Assembly (NCBI GenBank): GCA_910574455.1
Contig: CAJSYZ010000012.1
Span: 1,295,317 to 1,359,316, forward strand
Reading direction: 5' to 3'
Origin: Trichaptum fuscoviolaceum
Lineage: Eukaryota; Basidiomycota; Agaricomycetes; Hymenochaetales; Trichaptaceae
Length of the DNA stretch: 64,000 bases
The notes under the pieces are model-generated. The model saw only the letters and a list, made by a program, of their open reading frames with translations, made no database searches and had not been told where the DNA came from. How positions within the stretch are numbered: position 1 is the first letter of the stretch; each line of letters opens with the position of its first letter. The translations under genes were made by a program, and so were the position numbers. Shown here one piece after another: positions 1 through 11,894 of the stretch.

Positions 1-24
1 CGACGGGAACACTCAAGCACAGAA

Positions 25-1947
25 ATGCATCTCGCGCGAAGTGAGTAGTGTTATGATTGGCTGAAGGCTGAACTTTGAGGCTGAATAGTTTTCGCTGCCA
101 GCACAATCGAGTGCGCTGGCCGCGGCGACTCGTAGAGCTTGCCTTTCATCTAGGTCGTCGACAACGCTGTTGAAGAGTCTCAATGCATTCTCGACAAGTA
201 GGCGTGTCTTTGCGGACGCCGCCCCTCCGCCACCAACACCAGAACCGACACCAAAGTACAAGAACGGACGGTGGCGGTCGTTCCTCGCAAATGTCGGGCG
301 AGCGACGTTGATCACGGTGGTTACGACGTCCGGCGTCTTCTACTATTATACTCAACGCGACAAGCACCCAGGACCGCAATTACCCTTCGACGAGACTAAG
401 AAGACAATTGTCGTACTCGGAAGCGGATGGGGTGCGTCGAGTATGCTGAAACAGTTGGATACGGAGGACTACAACGTCGTACGTGATGTCAATACTTCGC
501 TCTCAAGCTAGCAAACTGATTTGTACTCTAGATTGTTGTCAGTCCCAAGAACTACTTTTTGTTCACTCCTCTCCTCCCTTCGGTCGCCGTAGGCACTATC
601 AGTCCGCGCTCCATCATCCAACCCACCCGCTATATCACGAGACACAAAAAGCGCCTTGTCTCTGTCATAGAGGCCGAGGCACAGTCTGTTGACCCTGTGA
701 AGAAAACGGTCACCGTACAAGACACGTCCAAAATCCAGGGCACCGTCAGCAATCGAGAAATTCCATATGATTACCTGGTATGCGCCGTTGGAGCGGAGGT
801 GCAGACTTTCGGAATCCCTGGTGTCAAGGAGTACGGATGCTTCATGAAGGAACTGCACGATGCCGAGGACATGCAAAACCGCTTCATGGACTGTGTCGAA
901 ACAGCAGCCTTCCCCGGCCAGAGCCAAGAGGAGATTGATCGTCTGTTGCACGTGGTTGTTGTAGGCGGCGGCCCAACGGGCGTTGAGCTGTCCGGAGAAC
1001 TGCACGATTTCCTAGAGGATGACCTACGCTCGTGGTACCCCGAGCTTGCAGGCAATATCCGACTGACACTCGTTGAGGCCCTCCCTTCAGTCTTGCCAAT
1101 GTTCAGCAAGCAGCTGATCGACTACACGGAGTCTACCTTCAAGGAGTCAAAGATCGACATCCTGACAAAGACGATGGTGAAGGAAGTCAAGGAGAAGACG
1201 GTCGTGATGCAGATGCCGGACAAAAGTATCGCAGAGGTGCCCTACGGACTCCTCGTCTGGGCAGGCGGCAACAAAGCGCGCAAGGTCTCGCTGGACTTGA
1301 TGGCAAAGTTCGCCGACGTGCAGACAAACCGCCGTGGTATCGCCGTAGATGATCACCTCCGGATGAAGGGCGTGCCTGACGGCAGCATCTTCGCTCTCGG
1401 CGACTGTGCGGCGACCCAGTATGCGCCGACCGCGCAGGTCGCCAGTCAGCAGGGTTCTTACCTCGCGCGCATCCTGAAGCAGTTGGCGAAGCGCGACGCT
1501 GTGGAGGCGCAGCTGAAGGAACTGCAGACCCAAATCACAGCAAAGGGTGAGGGCGAGGGCCTGAAGGAGGAGACAGAGAAGTTGGAGAAGCAGCTGGAAC
1601 GTGCATCGAAGCTGAGGCCGTTCCACTACAGTCACCAGGGATCTCTCGCGTACATCGGCTCGGAGAAGGCCATTGCAGATCTCCCCTTCTTCAACGGCAA
1701 TGTCAGTAATGTTGCTCTATGTTGTATCTGTTTACTGACCCCTCTGTAGCTGGCTACGGGCGGTGTTGCGACCTTCCTCTTCTGGCGAAGTGCCTACATC
1801 AGTACACTCTTCTCGCTGCGAAATCGTGTCCTAGTCGCGAACGATTGGCTTAAGGTCAAGCTCTTCGGCCGGTATGTGCTCATCCGCGTGGTTCGGAACA
1901 CTAGCTAATGTCACGTTAATATTCTCAGGGATGTGAGCAGAGATTAG
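25..1947 (+). CDS. NDE1: Alternative (type II) NADH:ubiquinone oxidoreductase, mitochondrial
   Basis: Five exons read by splice sites and phase: 25-40, 102-478, 532-1701, 1750-1871, 1929-1947; 567 aa. It oxidises NADH and passes electrons to ubiquinone without pumping protons. The N-terminus is rich in Arg, Ser and Ala and lacks acids, as in a mitochondrial presequence. A hydrophobic stretch follows near residues 72-89. The first nucleotide-binding loop GSGWGAS is at about 112-118 and the second, [12 protein letters not shown], at about 276-287. The C-terminal FLFWR-type tail is typical of membrane-attached NDH-2. The transmembrane stretch before the catalytic core suggests the external (NDE) form, but internal NDI1 cannot be excluded. 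The start rests on a 16-nt first exon; without it no ATG precedes the presequence-like stretch. I see no EF-hand. Confidence 0.88.
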
Positions 1948-2497
1948 ACAACCTCTCACGTTTATGAAGCAATAGGAACGCGGTTACCGTTAGTCGCATC
2001 ATTGAAGGACACTATAGACTTGTTAACGAGCACATAGATTTCTTTATACACCTCCTAATCAGCACCCTTTATATATTTCTTGATTCTTCGATAGACGCTT
2101 TTAGCGACATTATTTAATGTATGCTTTCTCTTTGTCAAATTGCTTTGTCTCCGGATTTGTAGCGAAGTGTTATGAAATGGAACGAAGTGACCATGGGCAT
2201 GTCTCCCTCAACCACCATCATCCTTCTCACTACATTCGCTTTTTGGCATGTCAAGTTCGCCAAAAGCTTCTTCGTCAAGGATCACGAATAACAACGTTGA
2301 CAAGCGAGGTAAGCGGTGGTATTACTGGCTTTAGCCTCGAGGCCACGCGCCAGCCTCGAGTTTACAACACCCATGGCTTCAGCATGTCTTCAAGCCTCAA
2401 CAGCTTTTCATCTTTACTCTCAACGCTGTTGGCGAAGTGAGACTGACGTTCTACTACCCCCTACGCACCATTTCGCCCAATGTTGTGTCTTTCTGCG
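1948..2497. other. Intergenic, no gene seen
   Basis: It holds the 3' end of the NADH dehydrogenase gene and the promoter side of the NYN gene. Short open frames here have no protein-like composition and no consistent splice phases. Confidence 0.6.
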
Positions 2498-4774
2498 ATG
2501 GACCGAAGCTCAGACACCACCACATTCTCTCCCACACCATTCTCGCCATTCTCATTGGCATCTGCTAACAGCCTAGGGAGTGATGGCGGGACGTCCGATG
2601 GTGAGTCGTCATGGGTACTTAACGCATTGGATGAGGTTGATAGATAAGATATACAGAACCTGCGGACCTTGGCCAGCTAACAGCGGTCTTTGCGGCTCTG
2701 CGAGATGAATATCGACCTCAAGCTTCCCTTTCTGTTACCTCGCGCCTTATTACGCCGTCTTCATCACTGCAGGCGTCTGCTTCTGATGAAGAGAGATACC
2801 AGGAGGATGGCGACGAGGAGGACGAGCCGACCGTCTGGGAGCACGACACGCTCTCGGAGTACCTGGCCGCCTCAAACGAATATCGCCGCCCAGTATTCGA
2901 CGGCGAGGATGATGCAGATAGGTATCCCGACGCCGAAGGCAACGACGATGACGACGACTCTTCGCCAGGCGTCGGTGGGCTTGACCAGCCTTCATTGGGC
3001 TACCTAGACGGCGTGCTGGGATTCCTGGCCGCTGAGCGCGAGAAGCTCGTCTCCCGCCCGCGGCCGTACAAGTCTGCTATATCCAACGCAAGTACCACGA
3101 CGCTTGCTACGACGATGACCTTTGCGACAACGACGACGACGTCCACGCGCAGTGGGCCTCGAAGCGCTGGTACGGGCGGCGGCGCGTCGAGCACGAGCGA
3201 GAGCGTGTGGAAGCATCCCCTCGAGACGCGCCGGAAGAGGAGGAGGAAGCGCGGTAAGCACAGCAATGGGAGCGGAGTGGGCTCGGGCTCGGCGTCGGGC
3301 CCCATCAGCGCGAGCGCGAGCATGAGCTTTGATGCGCTAGAGGGCCTGGAGACGCCGACGAGTATGGGCGACTTGATTGAGCTTGAAGGCTCGTCATCTG
3401 GCGCAGATTTTGAATATCGGTTGGCGGGGAAGTCGATGCCATCGACTCCCCCTCGGGCGAAGAGCTTGAGGGCCAAAGGAAAGGAACGCGAGACAGTACC
3501 TGGGCCAGAGGGAGGACCTCACAAACTTACCCATTCTCGCTCTACACCATCTCTTCGACTTACCATACCCACCCCTCCTGACGCGCGCGTTCTACGGCTG
3601 CGCACATTGGCCGTAAAGCTACGAATGTTGTTTACGAATGATGCCAAAACTCTGTCTAATTTATTAGTGGATGATGTACCTGACGAGGACGGTTTCGTGG
3701 ATGTGCGCGGTAAACCACCACTGGGTGAAGACGGAGAGAAGCTTGTGCATGTTTTTATAGACCAGTACGTTTGGTAAAATTGAAGCCTTATAGTCTACTA
3801 ATCTTACTCTTTCTAGCTCTAACATATTGATTGGGTTCTTAAATCACTTGCGACGCTTTCCCGTGCATCCAGCTCGACGGCCAAGGACCCACATGTCACA
3901 TGCGGCGCTCTCTCTTATCCTCGAGCGCGGCAGAGCAGTCTCACGCCGAGTCCTTGCCACATCGTCGCCTCTGTACCAACCGATGGATGGTGCTGAACGG
4001 CTGGGGTATGAAGTGAGAGTGTATGCGAGAGTCCCAGACCTAGGGGAAGGTCCTGTCATACCCACCAATGCAATGGGTCCGGGGAGAACAGAGAGAGAGA
4101 GAGAACCAAGAGACAGCAGAGAGGGCAACTCAAAGAGCTCGAGGAGCAAGAAGAATCGTGATAGTGGATCTATGGGGATGAGTAGTTCGCCAAGCACGCG
4201 CGACTCCGTCGGCCGCTCTCAGAAGGGGTCCGCAAGCAACCCGAGCGGAGAATCAGACCCAGGCTCTGGAGCTCAACAAGCACCAGGAAGGCCTCAAAAT
4301 CACACACGGAGCACGTCCTTGACGCAGCCAAATCAAATCATCCCGCAATCGAGCGGTATAAACGCCTCCAACAGCTCACTCAACTCCATGCATGCTTCTC
4401 CGCTTGTCATACCAGGTGCGTTGGGACAACCTCCCCGCATCAGGTATAGAGAGCAGGGCGTCGACGAGCTACTTCAGCTCAAACTACATCAGGCACTCGC
4501 AGATGCAGAGACACCCCCGCCTCCCGGGAGCACGATTGTGCTTGCTACTGGTGATGGTAACGCCGGGCAGTTCAACGAGGAGGGTTTCCTCGGTTGCGTT
4601 AGGACTGCCTTGAAGAAGGGCTGGCGCGTAGAGTTGTATGCTTGGGAAATAGGCCTGAGTAAGAGTTGGACAAAGGAGTTTGGAGGTATGAAGGGAGGTG
4701 AAGGCCCATACGGGGATCGGTTCAGGATTGTTGGACTGGAACCGTTCGCCCAGGACTTATTGGAAATTCCTTAA
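2498..4774 (+). CDS. NYN-domain (PIN-like nuclease fold) protein
   Basis: Three exons: 2498-2600, 2657-3764, 3817-4774; 722 aa. The domain starts across the second intron with VFIDHSNILIGFL (about 399-411), the acidic first strand of NYN/limkain-b1 domains. It resumes with VLATGDGN (about 645-652) followed by GF, GW and VELYAWE-like blocks. NYN domains are metal-dependent RNA endonucleases or RNA binders; activity here is inferred. Between the two halves lies a disordered Ser/Arg/Asn-rich insert of roughly 110 residues. The first 390 residues are acidic and then Ser/Thr-rich, of unknown function. The start at 2498 is supported because the phase-1 first exon joins cleanly to the open second exon. 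A GAGAGAGA run near 4090 encodes an Arg-Glu repeat. Confidence 0.82.
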
Positions 4775-5390
4775 ATATTGCATTCCGGATACACTGTAAC
4801 AATAATAAATCTACTGCAATCTGCAGAGAATATAACAATGAATAGACAACCTTACGTTTTAGATTACATGTAGACCCAACTTGAACTTCAGTCTTGAAGA
4901 GTTGAAGTGCATGCTTCACGCCGAGACGTGGGAATCGCTAAAACTCTTCAAGTTTTACAGAGGAGTCTTTCGAGTTCTTACTTCCACCTTAGAATATACT
5001 GTCTGTTTCTAACTCACACGTCTCTCGACACTTGCGCATCTACGGAAGCTAGCTCGACTCACTCGTATCGAGTCATCTCCCAAACTAACAATGAAATTGT
5101 AACTATCGGTTGGACCCCCGCACGCCAAAATTCAACATGATATCGTGAATACTGCGCTCTTGACTCGGATGAAAAACATCCGGATTTTTATGCAGAACCC
5201 CCTTCACACCTAACATTCTGACTAAACGCAACGTAAAGTTTCCAAACAGTCAACTTAGCGACCCAGGATCCTCAGCATATCTACGTATCGATCAGTTACC
5301 GCACTTCGCCGTCGTACTGTAAGGGTGGCTGTATTTTCCAGAGCTACCTCCGTATCACCCCTCTTTCCGTCTTCGAAGACATCGGCAACC
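4775..5390. other. Intergenic, promoter side of the kinase-like gene
   Basis: AT-rich spacer between two plus-strand genes. No coding signal was found; small open frames lack family resemblance. An untranslated or short coding exon upstream of 5391 cannot be ruled out. Confidence 0.5.
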
Positions 5391-6511
5391 ATGAGCCAAA
5401 ATCCTGACAGTCTGTTTACGACATTTGACTACCCATTCGATGCAATGAACAACGAGTCGATCGAAACGTACGAACAAGCCATGAAAGATCTTCGTGACAA
5501 GGCATCAAAGACCCCTCTCGATCCCACATCAGTCTTCTCTCTCAAACTTCGTCTGACAGCTCAGAATTCAGCTAACTCCCGACCCATTCCATGGTTTGCT
5601 GCAGAGGCGACTGACGAAGAGCGGACCTATTCGTGCCGTCTTCTCGAGCCTCTGCGAGTGGGACCTGACAAGCTCGTGTGGATCGCCCAAGTCTTGCGAG
5701 ACGAAGACAAACTTGAATCCGAGTCGATACAAGAGGACTCCAAGATTGTTCTCAAAATTTTGCAGCAATCACTCTCGATAATACCTACCGTTGAAGGCAT
5801 TAATGCTGTCGATGGAACCTATGTGTACCTGGAAGAGTATGCCAAGAACGAGGACCTGGCATACTGTAGAGTCATAAAGGATCTCCAGGGTACCTATGTG
5901 CCTTACTATTACGGCTTACATGAGGTATGCTTGAGAGTAACGCGCAAAGCGATAATCTACTAATGTCACTATATTTCAGATTACAACTCCTTCAGGCGAA
6001 CCAGCTTGGGCCATTGCTTTGGAGTATATTGAAGGACAAATTTTCGAACAATTGGGACGTACTTGTAAACTTCCGATGGGAGTGACAGAACTCGACGAGG
6101 GAAAGCTGAATACGCTTTGTACTGCGGTAGGCTTCGTCACTTTGAAGTACTATGAATAGTTATAACTTGTTTCCTTAGTATGACTCGGCCACGAAGACAA
6201 TCAGGGCCATTCAGGATTGTAAAGTACACCAAATGGACAAAAAGGCGGATAACTTCATTGTCATGCCGGACAGCAATTTTGTCGTTGGAATCGACTTCGC
6301 TGTTACTGAATTCAGCATGTATCCCGAAGAGAGGATTGCAGGCATGTTGCCAGCCTGTCAAAATCTTCTTGATTGCTTTGGAGATTATCAAGACGCGGTT
6401 CAATCATGGGTAGACGAGCATTTGGACCCGGAGTTCAGGGGCTATACTGATGTTGATCTCTTTGGTGAAAATAAAACGTTCCCAGATGAAGATAACGACG
6501 GCCTCAAGTGA
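5391..6511 (+). CDS. Kinase-like fold protein, basidiomycete type
   Basis: Three exons: 5391-5924, 5980-6126, 6179-6511; 337 aa. The middle part (WAIALEYIEG) looks like the hinge and start of a kinase C-lobe. The block VHQMDKKADNFIV (about 238-250) resembles an H-x-x-D-x(4)-N catalytic loop, and VVGIDFA resembles a degenerate D-F-x metal-binding segment. Such short, diverged kinase-like proteins form large families in mushrooms and often lack proven activity. I see no clear glycine-rich loop in the first exon, so it may be a pseudokinase. The frame is open upstream of 5391 to about 5325 but with no ATG, so 5391 is the start chosen. Confidence 0.7.
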
Positions 6512-7436
6512 TAGATGTATCATACTATAGCTGAATTCATCGATATGGTACTGAGGTCAAACTTGAATAATCAGACGAAGTACTGGAAAAGAAGCACTGG
6601 CACGTGGAATGACACTTAAGATTAAGACGAATAGTTGACCACTGGTAGGAGTCTAGGTTCGGTGGAATATTGCCCACTGAAATCATGATGTGACCGAGTC
6701 GACAAATAATCCGTCGACATAAGCTTTGTAGTGCGAAGGTGAAGCAATAGGGCATTACTGACAGAGTTTGCATACGGAGGCGTGCACGACACAGGCCAGT
6801 TTTGGGCCTGTGCGACGTCCAAAGTCGGTCGTCGTACCACTGTATTATTTGCTTGAACACAATGAGCGATTGTGAGCAGTGCGATCCACGGCATTGCTCT
6901 CAAAAATGCTTTCTGCCCGATCTGATTGAAGGTAAGGCCTAAAGACGACGAGGACTCTTGATTATCTTATACCTCGAGTACTAGACGGGTTTACCGAACT
7001 TAAGAACGCTAGCGGAAAAGCGTGGCTTTGTCAGGCATAGCCATAAACTTTGTGATGTCAATTAGCTTGAAAGATGAGCCACCATCCTTGATTGCCAGTA
7101 GATCAACGCATCTCAGCCCAGCTTTCGACGGCAACAGATCCAGCCCCCCAAGAGTGACATCAAACTCAGACTGATCATCGCAGAACACCACGCGCGAGGG
7201 GTGGAAAGAGGAGGTTGACGCTCAATCCAAAAGAGATAGATTCGTTCGTACGTACGTTCATCTGTTCTGTCTGTGAGGACACTGAATCCTTGCATCTTGA
7301 TAGATCAAATCGTGAAATCGTATGCAAATCACACAATGTTGGAAGATGGACAAAAGTATCTACACAATTATAATAGATCAGCGGCAGCAATACAGAAAAC
7401 TAGTCTTCACCTTAGCCGCTACACCGGAAAGGCATG
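6512..7436. other. Intergenic with two weak open frames
   Basis: Two minus-strand frames stand out. Frame 7009-7191 has a protein-like composition. Frame 6622-6894 starts with a signal-peptide-like stretch (MPWIALLTIAHC). Neither shows a known motif nor joins to other exons in phase. I leave both as unconfirmed. Confidence 0.4.
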
Positions 7437-8396
7437 TCAGGAAGCCAACTTTTGTTGTTGTTCGAGCATGCGCCTGAAATTTTCCAAATGTAATCAGTAA
7501 GCAGTGAGTTGACTCGAGGCTCTTATAGAAAGAGCTGTTGATGACCGACGTACTTTCTTGCAGCCAGTATCATCTGCGCTTTCCGCTCTCGAAGGTTTGC
7601 TTCGCGCTTCTCCGCCGACGTCTCCCAAACACTCTTTCCTCCTGCCTGCTCTGGCGTGTCAGGTATCACGTCCGTCTCCGACAGACGCGACTCAAGGTTA
7701 TAACGTTGAATCAAAGAGTTCTTCTGCGCAGAGGAAGGACCAGCAACAGGGTTGTTCGCGCGTGCATTGTTTGCAGGGCCAGCATACGGAGGAGCGGCAC
7801 CAACAGCCTGCGCTTCTACAGTACGCGGGTAAATACGGTAGTAGCCTGCGGGAGGCTAAGACAAGAGTTCATCCCTCAGTCTTTCAGCTTGACGGACGTG
7901 AAAGAGAAGAGTATCTTACCGCTTCTAGGAATCCCCGCTCAATTATTTTGTTCGTTGTGGTCTCGACATTGCCAGTCCGAAGGAGGTCGTACCGAATATT
8001 ATCTCTTTGTGAGAATAGAGGTCGTCAATCCCACGTTGCGCTCATACAAACATCTTTGTGATATATATACCTCGGGATGTTGGGAAACATGCTCGTTACG
8101 GTGTCAAGCTACCATACACAGTTCGCCATCAGCATTATCTTCAGATATTTCCCGATGAAAGTCGACTTATACTACTCACCATCTCTGAAGATACATTCTT
8201 CGGTCTAAATCCTAAAGCAAGACGAGCTTCACGCTCAGCTGGTGTTTCGCTACCTGATCGTGATTGACATGCACTTTATTAGCCTCGGGAGACCCACCAT
8301 GAAATCAGAGATGTCGTAGAACGCACTTGACGTTGCCCACCGAGCTACAAAAACAATCACAGCGAGAGCAACCACGACGTTGACAACTTCGCTCAT
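7437..8396 (-). CDS. CUE1: CUE-domain protein, ER ubiquitin-conjugation coupling factor (Cue1-like)
   Basis: Six exons on the minus strand: 8327-8396, 8180-8253, 8071-8108, 7920-8004, 7554-7855, 7437-7473; 201 aa. Residues 3-19 form one hydrophobic N-terminal anchor. A CUE domain follows (about 50-88), with the MFPNIPR block and a DLLRTG-type dileucine helix, both used to bind ubiquitin. The C-terminal half has a KSVWE motif and a basic helix ending in KRMLEQQQ, as in other fungal Cue1-like proteins. In yeast Cue1 recruits and activates Ubc7 at the ER for protein degradation; that role is inferred here. The start is the ATG just before the membrane anchor. All intron phases agree across the six exons. 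Confidence 0.85.
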
Positions 8397-8880
8397 TGGA
8401 ATTATATGAGATATCCCAAACACGAACAAAACTTCAGTGAGGGGGAGAAGAGCAATTAGTAGAGCGAAGGAATAACAGAGCAAGAAGCGCGCCAACTCGA
8501 ACTTGAGAATGGTGGCAAGTCTGGCATTTATGATTACATAACTTGAAGCCGATTCGTCCTGAAATCGTCAGTGAACAAAAAAAACATACAAATTATTACG
8601 GTCTTCTATTCAAAACAAAATTCTAGTGTTTCTTAGTCTGGCTAAATTACGAGGGGCACATAAATATTCAAGACATCGAAGAATGGAGACTCCCTTAAAA
8701 CTGGCCGTATATCAAAAGCGCGCTAACCCCACGGGCCACAAATAATTGTATCGATTGAATCACTGTCGTTTTATGCAAGATGAGATGTGTTAGTACGTTC
8801 CAATGCTACTTCTACTCAAAGCTAATCAATACAGCACATTTCTATATACAAACGTATACACGCCTGGATCTGAGTCCTGG
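8397..8880. other. Spacer between two minus-strand genes
   Basis: It lies between the CUE gene start and the isomerase stop. The region is AT-rich, has no credible exon, and probably contains the CUE gene promoter and the isomerase 3' end. Confidence 0.5.
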
Positions 8881-10266
8881 TTAGGTCTCAGGATTGGGAT
8901 TGGGAGACTGAGATTTCGATGGGGTAACCTGTTCTACATTACCGTCATGCCACTTGATAGTTACACTCCCGTCCTAAGCGCGTCAATTTATGAGTAAGAA
9001 GTATTTTTCAGGACATAGTCGACTTACAGCGTTTCCGAAATACGCTGCCTGCGCCATGCCGCAGAATAGGCCCACTTCAACTACACCTGTGAGCATCTTG
9101 ATCTTCTGCAACAGCTGTTTATCTCATCTCATCAGTATCCGTATTGCCAACTGGATGAGAAACTGACTTCGTGGGGGTCCTTCATCGTGTTCGCATCAAA
9201 TGGGGCGTCAATGACAAAGTTGCCATTGTCTGTTACGACCGGTCCGGCCTTGCCGCCCTTGGCCATACGAAGGGTCGCTTCCGGAGATCCCAGACGATGC
9301 ACGTTCTGAAGCAATTTGGCATATGCGAAAGGTGCAACTTCAATGGGAACGCCGGCTTTGTACTGTTGTTTGAATGATTAATATGTTTAGATCCGTCTGT
9401 ATCGCAGTGACCCACAGTCGTCCCGAGTACATCAGAGTTCTTGCGGTAATCTGCAACCACAATCCAGCTGTAACGAACAATTAGATGGGAATAGGTGTCT
9501 TTAGCAAGCAGACTCACGTTTCAGCTGCCTCTGCAAGCACCTTTTCTCGTAGATGGCATGCTCCTCCCCCTTTGATGCAGTTTAGTTCATGATCTACCCT
9601 GATTTCATTAATGAATATGTCAATAACCGGCATCCACAAATACTAACTCGTCTGCGCCATCTATGGTAACGTCAATGTTCGGGTACTGGTCGACATCTCC
9701 CAATCGTAGGTTCGCTTTCACAATAAGTTCCTTAGACTGGAAGCCTAAATGAACACTTGAGCAAAATGGCTAGCACAATAGGAGATAGCACGCACCAGTA
9801 GGAAGGAAGACTCTGTCACGATTATATGCTTCGCCTTGTGCAACTATACGTTCGACAACATACGGCACCGTTGAACCTACCAGAGCGCTGAGTATGAATT
9901 TGGATTGTAGATGAGAAGACTGCCTCACCAGAACCAATGCCAATGATCTGTCCCGTCCCTCAGCATTCAACGACCATAATAAGAAGTTTTCTGCGCACTT
10001 TGTGTTCCTCTCGGATGTGTTGGTCCACCGCCGTCCACGCTGCTAGTCGCTTCGAAGCCTCGATCACCGACAGTTTGACCTCTCCGTCGACTTGAAGAAC
10101 AATTTTAGATGAGGAGGATAAACGCTAGGCAGATAGCTATAATACCTGGCTTTGAAACGGGTATGGGTGTAAGAGTAGCCGTTGGGCTGGTTATGAAAGT
10201 CTTGTTGGGCGGGCTTCCGACGATAGACAGCCGCCTGCTGTGAGTGACAATAGTTGGGGCAGCCAT
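8881..10266 (-). CDS. RKI1: Ribose-5-phosphate isomerase A
   Basis: Ten exons on the minus strand: 10146-10266, 9999-10090, 9929-9947, 9796-9876, 9648-9744, 9518-9598, 9416-9467, 9168-9362, 9028-9105, 8881-8973; 302 aa. It interconverts ribose-5-phosphate and ribulose-5-phosphate in the non-oxidative pentose phosphate pathway. Diagnostic blocks are GIGSGST (phosphate loop), DGADEVD (catalytic acids), [11 protein letters not shown] and [15 protein letters not shown]. The GIGSG loop is partly encoded by a 19-nt micro-exon, found because the flanking phases fit only if CAG at 9948-9950 is the acceptor. The first 40 residues are a basic Ser/Pro/Thr-rich extension beyond the catalytic core and might be a targeting signal. 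It faces TFB5 across a 544-bp divergent promoter region. Confidence 0.93.
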
Positions 10267-10810
10267 GGCAGTTCGAAATACACGTTGCGAGTATGACGAT
10301 GATTATATGCGAAGTTACACCCGTGTCATCACCAACCACAAATCGAGGAATAAATCAAGTTCGTCAGTTTCAAGTGTTCACAAAAGCCCCAGAGGCGTCT
10401 CGAATGCCTTTACTGAAAGCATCGAGCTGATGCACGTTGCTCAACTCTACAATTCGGTACTTGTGCAAACGAGGCAGATATAGCCTCATCCGCAGCCGAG
10501 CTTCATCCGCTGGCAATCGAGACGCCCCCCAAAGAATCAGACAACTTACTCTTTGTCAAGATTCAGCAACGCAGGAGAAGGCATCGCTCGGTTATGCCGG
10601 GATAGTGGTGAGAGTAAAGAACGAAGGTACAAGACGGCCGGGTTTCGGATGTTCATGGCCAATTGCAACTTTCCCGTCAACCATCATCACCAAATTGACT
10701 TACTGGTCTGTTCCGGACACCGCTCGGAGACCGTGGGCACACAACGTCAACGCCGTACACCAATAGGTGCAGAAATACCCTGGAGCATTTCAGCGGAAAT
10801 TTGAGGCGGT
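10267..10810. promoter_or_regulatory. Divergent promoter region between isomerase and TFB5 genes
   Basis: The two genes start on opposite strands at its edges. Open frames inside (for example 10437-10766) have no recognisable product. No defined regulatory motif was identified. Confidence 0.45.
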
Positions 10811-11254
10811 ATGAAGGCAATAAAGGGTGCGTTCGCGTTGTGGAAGTCGATGTCGAATGAAATCCTCAATATTTGCAATCTAGGTGTATTGCTCACATGG
10901 TACGGTGAAATATACCTTATTTCTATGTAAACAATTCTCACCAGGCATTTCGCTCTTCTCATGGATACCCTCAACATTCTCATGTCGAACCACCGCGCTC
11001 CCTGCTGCGATGTTGCAAGACAGTGATTCGGCGATTAAGCAAATATTGTTGACAATGAACGAGAAACGCAGTTTCATCATAGAGGACCTTGATGACCAAC
11101 ACGTAGTCATCAAAGCTGATGAGGAGTATAGGGTAAGGAAGGAACTAGAAGTTGAGGTGAGTGTCACATCAGACTGATGAGTTAGCCACTCTTAACGCCC
11201 TCTATGTAGTTGGAGAAGAACACGTATAGCTTGGATCAGCAACAACAGCCATGA
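10811..11254 (+). CDS. TFB5: TFIIH subunit TFB5 (TTDA/GTF2H5 homologue)
   Basis: Four exons: 10811-10826, 10884-10899, 11024-11156, 11210-11254; 69 aa, the usual size for the family. It stabilises the TFIIH core by pairing with the p52/Tfb2 subunit, for transcription initiation and nucleotide excision repair. The N-terminus MKAIKGVLLTCD and the later IKQILL, FIIEDLDDQHVVIK and C-terminal LEKNTYSLD blocks are the family signature. The first two exons are 16 nt each and the second intron is 124 nt, so gene finders could easily miss the N-terminus. The acceptor at 11023 was chosen because it alone restores the T-C-D-x-A-I-K junction. Confidence 0.92.
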
Positions 11255-11601
11255 TACATCAACTAGTGCGATATATCAACGTCTTTCTGCGGCGCTGGGG
11301 TTATGCTATTCAGCCACGTTCGCCTCCAGTCCAGCACTCTATTACTTTCGCAGTATACCCTCGTAAGGCCTTCGTTTCCTGTACGGTTACCTCTATTCTC
11401 GGACTGGTACCCACCATCGTTGATTTTATATTCATATCTCAGCCAAAGCCAATCGCAACAAGTATCAACCGCTGCAAAATGCAACTGCAGACCAGAACAT
11501 GAGTACATCGTAGGGAAGAATGCAGCTGTCCTTCCGGCTGGAAATGTTGGGCAATACATTAGCAGTTTGAATATACTATTAGTACTTTCTCATTATCTCA
11601 A
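11255..11601. other. Spacer before tRNA-Pro
   Basis: No coding or RNA signal beyond the tRNA that follows. Open frames on both strands overlap and lack family resemblance. Confidence 0.5.
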
Positions 11602-11684
11602 GGCCTGATGGTCTAGTAGTATGATTCTCGCTTCGGGCTTTCCGAGAATGCGAGAGGTCCCGGGTTCAATTCCCGGTTAGGCCC
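11602..11684 (+). tRNA. tRNA-Pro (CGG) with a short intron
   Basis: A cloverleaf can be drawn. The acceptor stem is GGCCTGA/TTAGGCC, the D-arm region GGTCTAGTAG, and the anticodon stem CTCGC/GCGAG. The T arm is CCGGGTTCAATTCCCGG-like, followed by discriminator C. The anticodon loop reads TTCGGG and is then interrupted by about 11 nt (CTTTCCGAGAA) at the canonical position 37/38. The A and B box positions fit an RNA polymerase III gene. A T-rich run downstream (from about 11688) can act as terminator. Confidence 0.88.
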
Positions 11685-11894
11685 ATTACTTTTTGCTTTC
11701 TTTTTCTCTCATTCGGGCGGAATTGCATAGAAATTCCATTCATATTGTTTCGGCTTTTTTTCTCATTTTTTTTGTAATATAATCTGTAGTAATCTGTCCC
11801 ACCATGGTGGCATTTACTTTATACACATTTACTTCTCGCTGCTTTAGATTAATTTAACGTGATAGTACTACTAGATGTAGTACAATTGCCCCCT

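Noticed and set aside
3000..3476. Minus-strand open frame over the NYN gene
   Set aside because: Antisense of a GC-rich coding exon whose sense frame has consistent splice phases and a recognisable domain.
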